Below, piece after piece: positions 1 through 4,477 of a stretch of 7,243 nt of DNA (positions are counted from its first letter, which is position 1; every line of letters starts with the position of its first letter). Source of the DNA: Oscillospiraceae bacterium (GTDB taxonomy: Bacteria; Bacillota; Clostridia; Oscillospirales; Ruminococcaceae). The position numbers and the translations under genes were made by a program. Under the pieces are notes generated by a model. The model was not told the origin of the DNA and made no database searches. It saw only the letters and a program-made list of their open reading frames with translations. The stretch lies in NCBI GenBank assembly GCA_031285645.1, contig JAITVU010000346.1:1-7243 (forward strand). Reading direction: 5' to 3'.

Positions 1-417
1 GGCTTCGGGCTTCTGCGCCTGGTTTTTATGCTCCGCGCCTCTGTATACGCGGCAACGTGTCAGCGATTTGCGCCCGACCGTCGTGTCCGGAATCATGCCC
101 TTGACCGCCAGCATCATGGCCTTCTCAGGCTTCTGCTTCATTAAATCGTCATAACGGATCTCTTTTAGTCCGCCGACCCATCCGGTATGGTGCCTGTAGT
201 ATTTTTGCGTCAGTTTATTGCCCGTCAAAACGGCTTTTTCCGCATTGAGGATGATGACATGATCGCCGCAGTCGCTGTGCGGCGTAAAAGTGGGCTTATG
301 TTTTCCGCGCAGAATATGAGCGGCCGTGGTCGCGGTGCGTCCAAGGGGTTTGCCGGCCGCATCCAGGATATACCACTTGCGGCTGATGTCGCCGTCTTTT
401 GGCATATATGTGGACAT
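1..417 (-). CDS. rplM: 50S ribosomal protein L13 (3' end cut by window edge)
   Basis: The minus-strand frame from ATG at 417 runs open for 139 codons to base 1 without a stop. It encodes a component of the large ribosomal subunit that binds 23S rRNA early in assembly. The translation reads like L13 throughout: WYILDAAGKPLGR (residues 15-27), RGKHKP (37-42), an H-x-DCGD segment (47-52), NAEK-VLTG (58-66), YYRHHTGWVGGLKE (73-86), VKGM (105-108) and a C-terminal VYRGAEH near 124-130. The family is usually about 142-147 residues, so only a few codons are missing. A GGGAGG ribosome binding site lies at 426-431, eight bases upstream of the ATG. In Firmicutes rpsI (S9) normally follows rplM, which would place it off the left edge. 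Identification is by recognised sequence; I am very sure. Confidence 0.96.
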   Translation of the reverse strand, partial: MSTYMPKDGDISRKWYILDAAGKPLGRTATTAAHILRGKHKPTFTPHSDCGDHVIILNAEKAVLTGNKLTQKYYRHHTGWVGGLKEIRYDDLMKQKPEKAMMLAVKGMIPDTTVGRKSLTRCRVYRGAEHKNQAQKPEA

Positions 418-475
418 AGTGTTTTCCTCCCGTGAATGTCATTTTGGCTCTATAAAGCCATTCCATAAATCAACA
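418..475 (-). promoter_or_regulatory. rplM 5' leader, possible L13 autoregulatory leader
   Basis: The predicted transcript start (about 475) leaves a leader of roughly 58 nt before rplM. On the minus strand it can form a hairpin, GGCT/AGCC (446-449 with 456-459, six-base loop), enclosed by GAAT/ATTC (434-437 with 460-463) with a one-sided bulge. The ribosome binding site follows at 426-431. Firmicutes are known to have a short L13 leader RNA at this place thought to mediate feedback by the protein. Position and size fit that class, but I cannot check the consensus here. Confidence 0.45.
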
Positions 476-481
476 AGTTAT

Positions 482-510
482 AGTATATCGCGGCGGGTCC
501 CAATTGTCAA
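482..510 (-). promoter_or_regulatory. rplM promoter (sigma-A)
   Basis: Read on the minus strand, TTGACA (505-510) is followed after exactly 17 bases by TATACT (482-487). This is a near-perfect vegetative promoter pointing at rplM, with initiation expected near 475. Such strength suits a ribosomal protein gene. Confidence 0.88.
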
Positions 511-637
511 GCGATAATTTGATTTATCCTGTGAAAGCTTGCGTTTGCTTCGGTTTTTGACCGTATGCTTCTTTTCACGCGGCATCCAAATCACGTTTTT
601 GCAGGGGACTCAACAAAAAAGGCAGGGACGCGAAAGA

Positions 638-655
638 TTGTGCATCGTTTGACAA
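638..655. promoter_or_regulatory. Rex operator upstream of rex
   Basis: The 18-mer TTGTGCATCGTTTGACAA matches the Gram-positive Rex operator consensus TTGTGAANNNNTTCACAA at 12 of its 14 fixed positions. It covers the whole -35 box (649-654) of the rex promoter. Rex bound here would block RNA polymerase and be released when NADH is high, giving negative autoregulation. The match is direct; the binding is inferred. Confidence 0.72.
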
Positions 656-677
656 TCGGTATGGGATGGTGTAAAAT
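649..677 (+). promoter_or_regulatory. rex promoter (sigma-A)
   Basis: TTGACA at 649-654 and TAAAAT at 672-677 are separated by 17 bases, giving a start near 684. That leaves only about 18 nt before the GTG start codon, enough for the purine-rich ribosome binding site (AAAAGGGGGGA around 686-696). The -35 lies inside the Rex operator. Confidence 0.82.
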
Positions 678-701
678 AAAGCAGAAAAAGGGGGGATTTC
701 T

Positions 702-1346
702 GTGGCGAAATATGCCGGCGTGTCGACATCCGTTATTCGCCGTTTGCCGCGCTATTACAGGTTTTTAGGCGATTTGCTGGATCGCGGCGTGGAGAGGATA
801 TCTTCCCGGGAGTTCGCGGATATAACGGGGCTTACGGCATCACAGATTCGGCAGGATCTCAACTGCTTCGGCGGCTTCGGGCAACAGGGTTACGGATATA
901 ATGTTGAAACGCTGCATGCGGAAATAGGCAAAATTCTCGGTGTCGACAAATTGCGCCCCTCAATTCTGATTGGCGCGGGCAACCTTGGCATTGCCATCGC
1001 GAATCATATTATATTTGAAAAAAGAGGCTTTCGGCTGGACGCGATATTTGACAGTGATCGGGGTAAAACCGGCCTTAAGGTTCGGGACTGGATCGTCATG
1101 CATACCGATACTCTGGAAAGCTATTGTCATGAGCACAAGCCGCTGATCGCGCTGCTCTGCATTCCAAGACAGGCCGCGATGGAGAGCGTAGACTGTCTGA
1201 TCGAGTACGGTATCAGAGGCTTTTGGAATTTTTCTCATTACGATTTGTCGGTGCGGTATAAAGACAAGGTCGCGGTTGAGAACGTTCATTTGGGCGACTC
1301 TTTGATGACGCTCAGTTTTAACGTGGGCGAAGTGCTTGACGACTGA
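702..1346 (+). CDS. rex: Redox-sensing transcriptional repressor Rex
   Basis: Rex is a cytoplasmic dimeric repressor that reads the NADH/NAD+ ratio and controls fermentation and respiration genes. The 214-residue product has the usual family length. Residues 1-80 form the winged-helix DNA-binding domain, with RLPRYYRFL (14-22), the recognition segment ASQIRQDL (46-53) and the FGGFGQQGYGYNV stretch (56-68). The Rossmann domain follows, with the dinucleotide-binding loop GAGNLG at 91-96, an acidic FDSD (116-119) at the end of the second strand, and the C-terminal NFSHYDL and VHLGDSLM segments (176-182, 195-202) that form the domain-swapped dimer helix region. The start is GTG at 702, supported by the G-rich ribosome binding site and by family alignment (MAKYAGVSTSVIRRLPRYYR). 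The promoter overlaps a Rex box. A second promoter begins inside the last codons. Confidence 0.96.
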   Translation: MAKYAGVSTSVIRRLPRYYRFLGDLLDRGVERISSREFADITGLTASQIRQDLNCFGGFGQQGYGYNVETLHAEIGKILGVDKLRPSILIGAGNLGIAIANHIIFEKRGFRLDAIFDSDRGKTGLKVRDWIVMHTDTLESYCHEHKPLIALLCIPRQAAMESVDCLIEYGIRGFWNFSHYDLSVRYKDKVAVENVHLGDSLMTLSFNVGEVLDD

Positions 1347-1364
1347 CACATGTTGTGATATAAT
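1336..1364 (+). promoter_or_regulatory. Strong promoter inside the 3' end of rex
   Basis: TTGACG (1336-1341), a 17-base spacer and a perfect TATAAT (1359-1364) preceded by TGA, the extended -10 form. It overlaps the last codons of rex. The start would be near 1371, just upstream of a short structured segment ending in a terminator. The next gene in this direction is the MATE exporter. Confidence 0.75.
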
Positions 1365-1370
1365 GTTTTC

Positions 1371-1444
1371 AGTTAAATATGGCGTCACACATCCGCCGGG
1401 GTGTGTAAATAAAAAGCAGGCAGTTATGCCTGCTTTATTTTTTT
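1371..1444 (+). ncRNA. Candidate 74-nt small RNA or attenuated leader
   Basis: A strong promoter and an intrinsic terminator bracket about 74 nt with no plausible coding frame. Hairpin one is ACACATCC/GGGTGTGT (1387-1394 with 1399-1406, one G-U pair, loop GCCG). The upstream GGC (1381-1383) is complementary to GCC in that loop (1395-1397), so an H-type pseudoknot is possible. Hairpin two is the terminator. It could be an independent small RNA, or the aborted leader of the MATE gene 350 bp downstream, where read-through would be regulated. I do not recognise a known RNA family. Confidence 0.5.
1413..1444 (+). terminator. Intrinsic terminator after rex and the small RNA
   Basis: A perfect 10-bp stem, AAAGCAGGCA (1413-1422) with TGCCTGCTTT (1427-1436), loop GTTA, followed by ATTTTTTT. 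It ends transcription from rex and from the promoter inside rex. The opposite strand also has a T-rich tail, so it could work in both directions. Confidence 0.92.
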
Positions 1445-1472
1445 GCGATTTAATATTACAGGATCCGAATAT

Positions 1473-1556
1473 ATAGTCAAACGACTTTAAAAGGATAGAT
1501 TTTAAAGTTTGAAAGCAAAGCTTTCAAGCCATGCCATAAGCGTGGCGTTTGACTAT
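1473..1556. repeat. Three-armed inverted-repeat element 1 (four-way junction)
   Basis: An 11-bp perfect outer stem (ATAGTCAAACG 1473-1483 with CGTTTGACTAT 1546-1556) encloses three contiguous hairpins. The first is ACTTTAAAA/TTTTAAAGT (1484-1492 with 1500-1508, 7-nt loop). The second is TTGAAAGC/GCTTTCAA (1509-1516 with 1520-1527, AAA loop). The third is GCCATGC/GCGTGGC (1528-1534 with 1540-1546, one G-U pair). No base is left unpaired at the junction; only 1546 is claimed by two stems. It is AT-rich and has no coding sense. It lies in the leader region of the MATE gene. Function is unknown: it may be a folded RNA leader or a miniature mobile repeat. Confidence 0.8.
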
Positions 1557-1564
1557 TGAAGAAC

Positions 1565-1634
1565 GAACAAGCCGCTTCGCGGCACCCTGCCTGTCGGCAG
1601 GATTAAAAACGGTGTGCCTGTTTTTAACTTGTTC
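1565..1634. repeat. Three-armed inverted-repeat element 2 (four-way junction)
   Basis: The outer stem GAACAAG/CTTGTTC (1565-1571 with 1628-1634) encloses three hairpins. They are CCGC/GCGG (1572-1575 with 1579-1582, TTC loop), CCTGCC/GGCAGG (1586-1591 with 1596-1601, TGTC loop) and TTAAAAAC/GTTTTTAA (1603-1610 with 1620-1627). Only three bases (1584-1585 and 1602) plus 1583 are unpaired between arms. A further outer stem, ACTATTG/CAATAGT (1552-1558 with 1637-1643), is possible but competes with element 1. Architecture matches element 1; sequence does not. Confidence 0.75.
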
Positions 1635-1636
1635 TG

Positions 1637-1740
1637 CAATAGTAATTGCGGGTTGAATTTGTCCGTTGTTTTATACCGCAATGACCCAATAGGAATTCGT
1701 TTGGCTATGCTTCTTTACGGGCCGATCTTAAAGCGAATTC
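1637..1740. other. Further inverted repeats upstream of the MATE gene
   Basis: This rest of the gene-free stretch 1445-1791 holds ATTGCGG/CCGCAAT (1645-1651 with 1676-1682, 24-nt loop). It also holds GAATTCG/CGAATTC (1693-1699 with 1734-1740) closing an inner five-pair stem (1701-1705 with 1721-1725). CAATAG occurs twice as a direct repeat (1637-1642 and 1687-1692). Loops are longer and arms fewer than in elements 1 and 2. I see no coding potential in 1445-1791. Confidence 0.55.
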
Positions 1741-1791
1741 ACTGTAAGTTGAAAAAACTTTGATCCGCATTATATATAAAGGAGAATCGGT

Positions 1792-3225
1792 ATGACAAAA
1801 GCAAATCTCAGGGGTCAATTTATTCATTACCTGATACCCAGCGTCGCGAGCCTCGTTAGTTTATCCTTTTACATTCTGGCCGATACATTTTTTATCGCCA
1901 ACGGCGTGGGCAGTGTGGGCCTTGCGGCGCTCAACATTGCGTTGCCGGCGTACGCAGTGGTCAATGCGACGGCAATGATGCTCGGCATCGGCGCGGGCGT
2001 TCTGATTGCCGTTAACCGCGGCATGGGGGAGCGGGAACGCATGCAGGCGGCGTTTAGAACCGCCATCGTACTTGCGGCGGGTGTCGGCGCCGTTTACACA
2101 GCCATCGGGGTTTTATGCGCCGACAAGCTGGCCTTGTTGTTGGGCGCTTCCGATCTCTCCCACGCCTACGCCACAACGTATATTCGCGTCATCCTTGCCT
2201 ATTCGGTTTTCTTCCTGCTCAATACGACTCTGCAGTGCATTGTGCGCAACGATGAAAATCCGCGGCTGGCCATGGCGTCCATGATCACCAATTCGCTTGC
2301 CAATGTCATACTGGATTATATTTTCGTCATTGTACTGGGCTGGGGCATGTGGGGGGCCGCGTTCGCAACGGGACTGGCGGCTGTTATGGGGATTGTGATT
2401 CTCAGTTTTCACTGGATCAGAAGGAAGAGCAGCCTGACTCTTTTTGACAAATCCGTGAAAAAACAGACACGCCGACATCATGATGCGGCGCGTCTTGAGC
2501 ATGATTCAAACAATGATGTGACGGATGGATTCATTTTAATGGCCGGAAAAATCATAAAAGGCGGCTTTTCAAATTTCATTACCGAGCTTGGCAATGGGCT
2601 TGTAATCCTGCTGTTCAACGTTACCCTGATGCGGTTGTCGGGCGATTTAGCCGTCGCCGCATACGGGATTGTCGCCAATATTGCGCTGGTCATCAGCTAT
2701 GTTTTCCTTGGAGTCGGACAGGGCCTGCAGCCGGTTGTCAGCTTCCAGTTCGGCAAAGGAAATGAAGCGAATTGCCGGAAAGTACTGTTTATGGCCCTGA
2801 GGCTTTCCGTGTTGCTTGGCATCACGTTTTTCGTGCTGGGCACCCTGTTTCCCGCGCAGTTGACGGCACTCTTCAACGGGGATAATAACGCGGTGCTCGC
2901 TGAAATCACAGTCAACGCCATGAAGACTTACTTTTTCGCTTTTCTGTCCATGGGCGTCAGTATAGCCGCCGCGTCCTATTTTCAGTCGGTTATGATGCCG
3001 GGCCGCGCCATGTTCATTTCCGTCATGCGCTCATGCATCCTTGTCATTGCGGGCGTCGTGATCCTGCCCCGGCTCTGGGGTCTCGGCGGCGTGTGGCTGG
3101 TGGCCCCGGCGGCGGAAGGGATAGCGATGCTGATCTCGATTTTCCTGATTAAAAGAACTGCTAAAGACCGCAAATCGTGCAGAGCAGCCAATGGTTACCC
3201 GATAACAAAAGAAGGGATCAGATAA
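1792..3225 (+). CDS. MATE family multidrug/cation efflux transporter
   Basis: A 477-residue inner-membrane protein with the composition and spacing of a 12-helix MATE exporter, a family that expels drugs or metabolites in exchange for Na+ or H+. Family signatures are visible: the N-terminal YLIPSVASLVSLSFYILADT segment (13-32), VRNDENPRLAMASMITNSLAN followed by ILDYIF in the N-lobe (151-178), and GVGQGLQPVVSFQFGKGN at the start of the C-lobe (307-324). The two lobes are joined by an unusually polar loop (about 210-245) rich in Lys, Arg, His and Asp. The ATG at 1792 follows AAAGGAG (1778-1784) at seven bases. The substrate cannot be inferred. The C-terminal tail (about 455-477) is charged, and its last codons overlap the convergent COG2426 gene. 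The upstream leader is densely structured. It resembles the MepA-like branch, but that placement is tentative. Confidence 0.93.
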   Translation: MTKANLRGQFIHYLIPSVASLVSLSFYILADTFFIANGVGSVGLAALNIALPAYAVVNATAMMLGIGAGVLIAVNRGMGERERMQAAFRTAIVLAAGVGAVYTAIGVLCADKLALLLGASDLSHAYATTYIRVILAYSVFFLLNTTLQCIVRNDENPRLAMASMITNSLANVILDYIFVIVLGWGMWGAAFATGLAAVMGIVILSFHWIRRKSSLTLFDKSVKKQTRRHHDAARLEHDSNNDVTDGFILMAGKIIKGGFSNFITELGNGLVILLFNVTLMRLSGDLAVAAYGIVANIALVISYVFLGVGQGLQPVVSFQFGKGNEANCRKVLFMALRLSVLLGITFFVLGTLFPAQLTALFNGDNNAVLAEITVNAMKTYFFAFLSMGVSIAAASYFQSVMMPGRAMFISVMRSCILVIAGVVILPRLWGLGGVWLVAPAAEGIAMLISIFLIKRTAKDRKSCRAANGYPITKEGIR

Positions 3226-3698
3226 GCGAGTACGAGCATGATGACAGTGGCCGTCGCGCATCCGAGCGCGATCATGATAAATGAATTTTTAACGGGCAGA
3301 TTGAGGAAAGAAGCAATCAGGGACCCTGTCCAGGCCCCGGTGCCCGGAAGCGGAATGGCCACAAAAATATAGAGGGCAAGCATCATGCCGCGCGGATGCT
3401 TTTCAATCATTTCCGCGCCTTTTGAGAGCGCTTTCTTTTCAAAGTGATGAGCGATGCGGCTGAAAAGTTTGGTTTTTTGCAGCCATTTCAGGATTTGCTT
3501 GATAAATAGCAGGATAAAGGGGACCGGGAGAATGGTGCCAATGATGCAGATGACGGATGCCTGCTGCCATGGAATCTGCAAAAGGGAAGCCGCTATAAGC
3601 CCGCCCCGCAATTCCAGGATGGGCAGCATGGAAATAATAAAGACGACAAGTTCGGGAGAAACATACTGTTGCAGGAAATTTGTTACGGTCTCGGCCAA
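3195..3698 (-). CDS. COG2426 / small multidrug export family membrane protein
   Basis: A small integral membrane protein of about 167 residues, of the kind annotated as putative small multi-drug export protein (Sm_multidrug_ex). True substrates of this family are not well established. Family hallmarks are the MLPILELRGGLIAA segment near the N-terminus, a GTILPVPFILLF helix, a central amphipathic linker with HHFEKKALSKGAEMIEKH, and the signature FVAIPLPGTGAWTGSLIA, followed by a last hydrophobic segment. Several membrane segments and re-entrant-like proline turns are evident. I place the start at TTG 3698, because GGAG at 3707-3710 lies eight bases upstream of it. The in-frame GTG at 3705-3707 would overlap that site, though it adds only three residues. 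The 3' end overlaps the MATE gene by 31 bp, tail to tail. Its leader, of up to about 255 nt, contains inverted-repeat element 3. Confidence 0.88.
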   Translation of the reverse strand: MAETVTNFLQQYVSPELVVFIISMLPILELRGGLIAASLLQIPWQQASVICIIGTILPVPFILLFIKQILKWLQKTKLFSRIAHHFEKKALSKGAEMIEKHPRGMMLALYIFVAIPLPGTGAWTGSLIASFLNLPVKNSFIMIALGCATATVIMLVLAYLIPSFVIG

Positions 3699-3777
3699 AG
3701 GTACCACTCCAATACAAATGATGTTTTCTATGCGGGGCTGTTTTTTAAAAAAAGTGTTGACGGCGGATCAGCCTGAA

Positions 3778-3870
3778 GCCGCAAATCCGCCGCGCTTTTT
3801 TAAAGCGCGGCGCAATCGCGCATGCATGCGCGATTGGCCCTGGCGGCTTGCCGCCAGAGGGATTTGCGGC
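3778..3870. repeat. Three-armed inverted-repeat element 3 (four-way junction)
   Basis: A 10-bp perfect outer stem (GCCGCAAATC 3778-3787 with GATTTGCGGC 3861-3870) encloses three arms. The first is CGCCGCGCTTT/AAAGCGCGGCG (3788-3798 with 3802-3812, TTT loop). The second is a perfect 24-bp palindrome (3813-3836). The third is CTGGCGGC/GCCGCCAG (3840-3847 with 3850-3857), extended by CC/GG (3838-3839 with 3859-3860). Only base 3837 is unpaired at the junction. It is strongly GC-rich. It is not a simple terminator, as no T-run follows on either strand within about 20 bases. It would lie in the untranslated leader of the COG2426 gene. Confidence 0.85.
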
Positions 3871-3960
3871 GCTTGGGATAAGCTCAAATACTTCGTGCCG
3901 ATATCGGTTGAATCAGACATCTATCATAACAGCTATAATAAATATATGCGGCCAACGCTT

Positions 3961-3988
3961 ATTATACCAAAAAAAGGGACAAAATCAA
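3961..3988 (-). promoter_or_regulatory. Probable promoter of the COG2426 gene
   Basis: On the minus strand, TTGATT (3983-3988), 16 bases, then TATAAT (3961-3966) preceded by TGG, an extended -10. Transcription would start near 3954 and give a leader of about 255 nt. That leader would cross the palindrome CCGATATCGG (3898-3907) and element 3. A closer promoter between 3711 and 3777 is not evident. The stretch 3711-4051 contains no gene I can support. Confidence 0.6.
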
Positions 3989-4051
3989 ATATGTGTGGCC
4001 TGCGCTGTGTTTCATAAATTTGCCGCACAGTCTCCTTTCGCGGTTTACCGC

Positions 4052-4080
4052 TTTACAGCGTTTGATTTTCATGCTAAGAT
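4052..4080 (+). promoter_or_regulatory. Promoter of the yerC-methyltransferase-hslO operon
   Basis: TTTACA (4052-4057), 17 bases, then TAAGAT (4075-4080) with TGC directly before it (extended -10). The start would be near 4087. A small palindrome, GCGGT/ACCGC (4040-4051), abuts the -35 and could be an operator. A second -10-like TATAAT at 4097-4102 has no good -35. Confidence 0.6.
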
Positions 4081-4088
4081 TAATAAAA

Positions 4089-4129
4089 CGAAGGGGTATA
4101 ATTCCCCGCCTCTTGAGGCGGTTCCTTCG
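4089..4129 (+). promoter_or_regulatory. Structured leader of the yerC operon
   Basis: CGAAGG (4089-4094) pairs with CCTTCG (4124-4129) around an inner hairpin CCGCCTC/GAGGCGG (4106-4112 with 4115-4121). GGGG/CCCC (4093-4096 with 4104-4107) offers an alternative pairing. The predicted transcript begins just before this structure, so it would be the 5' end of the mRNA and could affect stability or expression. No known riboswitch is recognised. Confidence 0.45.
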
Positions 4130-4186
4130 CGTGAGCGCATATCCGTTTAAGGAGGGATGAGGCTTACACAGGTAAGCCGTGGCCAT

Positions 4187-4477
4187 ATGCACGAGAAATT
4201 TAAGGGCATGGATTTGGACTATTTATTTAAAGCGGTGCTTTCACTTGAAAACATCGAGGAGTGTTACGCGTTTTTTGACGATATCTGCACGGTACAGGAA
4301 CTCAGAGCCATATCGCAGCGGCTCCATGTGGCCAAAATGCTTTCGCAGCGGCGGGTTTACAGCGATATTGTCGCCGAGACCGGGGCCAGCACAGCCACCA
4401 TCAGCCGTGTCAACCGCTCGCTCCACTACGGCAGTGACGGTTATAAAATAGTGTTTGACAGGATTGACGATCAATGA
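4187..4477 (+). CDS. yerC: TrpR-related regulator, YerC/YecD family
   Basis: A 96-residue cytoplasmic protein of the Trp repressor superfamily. It matches the YerC/YecD pattern along its length: LDYLFKAVLSL, ECYAFFDDICT, the RAISQRLHVAKML helix and the helix-turn-helix containing ETGASTATISRVNRSL (about 64-79), followed by YGSDGY. Targets of this family are poorly known, and the tryptophan link is by homology only. I choose ATG 4187 because family members begin there (M-x-x-K-[FL]-x-G-x-x-LD). An upstream in-frame ATG at 4157 directly abuts the strong AAGGAGG at 4149-4155, which is too close for normal initiation. A 7-bp hairpin (GGCTTAC/GTAAGCC, 4161-4178) sits between that site and ATG 4187. 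The stop codon overlaps the next start (ATGA), implying translational coupling to the methyltransferase. Confidence 0.88.
   Translation: MHEKFKGMDLDYLFKAVLSLENIEECYAFFDDICTVQELRAISQRLHVAKMLSQRRVYSDIVAETGASTATISRVNRSLHYGSDGYKIVFDRIDDQ

Noticed and set aside
1354..1371. TTGTGATATAATGTTTTC as a second Rex operator
   Set aside because: Only the left half fits the consensus; the right half does not match.
960..1388. A 142-codon frame antisense to rex
   Set aside because: It is a shadow of the Rex coding sequence, with no start signal or family match.
1749..1778. TTGAAA followed by TATATA just before the MATE gene, looking like a promoter
   Set aside because: Initiation would fall at about 1783, inside the ribosome binding site at 1778-1784, leaving no usable leader.
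1445..1791. A CRISPR array, tRNA or IS end in the repeat-rich region
   Set aside because: The repeats are inverted and all different, with no regular direct repeats or spacers. The cloverleaf-like folds lack tRNA-conserved loops and CCA-end geometry, and no transposase is present.
3778..3870. Element 3 as an intrinsic terminator
   Set aside because: No T-run directly follows on either strand, and three arms within an outer stem exceed what a terminator needs.
3454..4017. A 187-codon plus-strand frame across the COG2426 gene and element 3
   Set aside because: It runs antisense to a recognised gene and through the inverted-repeat arms; the translation resembles no protein and has no initiation signals.
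4131..4160. A nine-codon GTG frame upstream of yerC as a leader peptide
   Set aside because: No tryptophan or other telling codons; its only upstream SD-like bases are inside a hairpin. Kept only as an alternative explanation for the odd yerC start.
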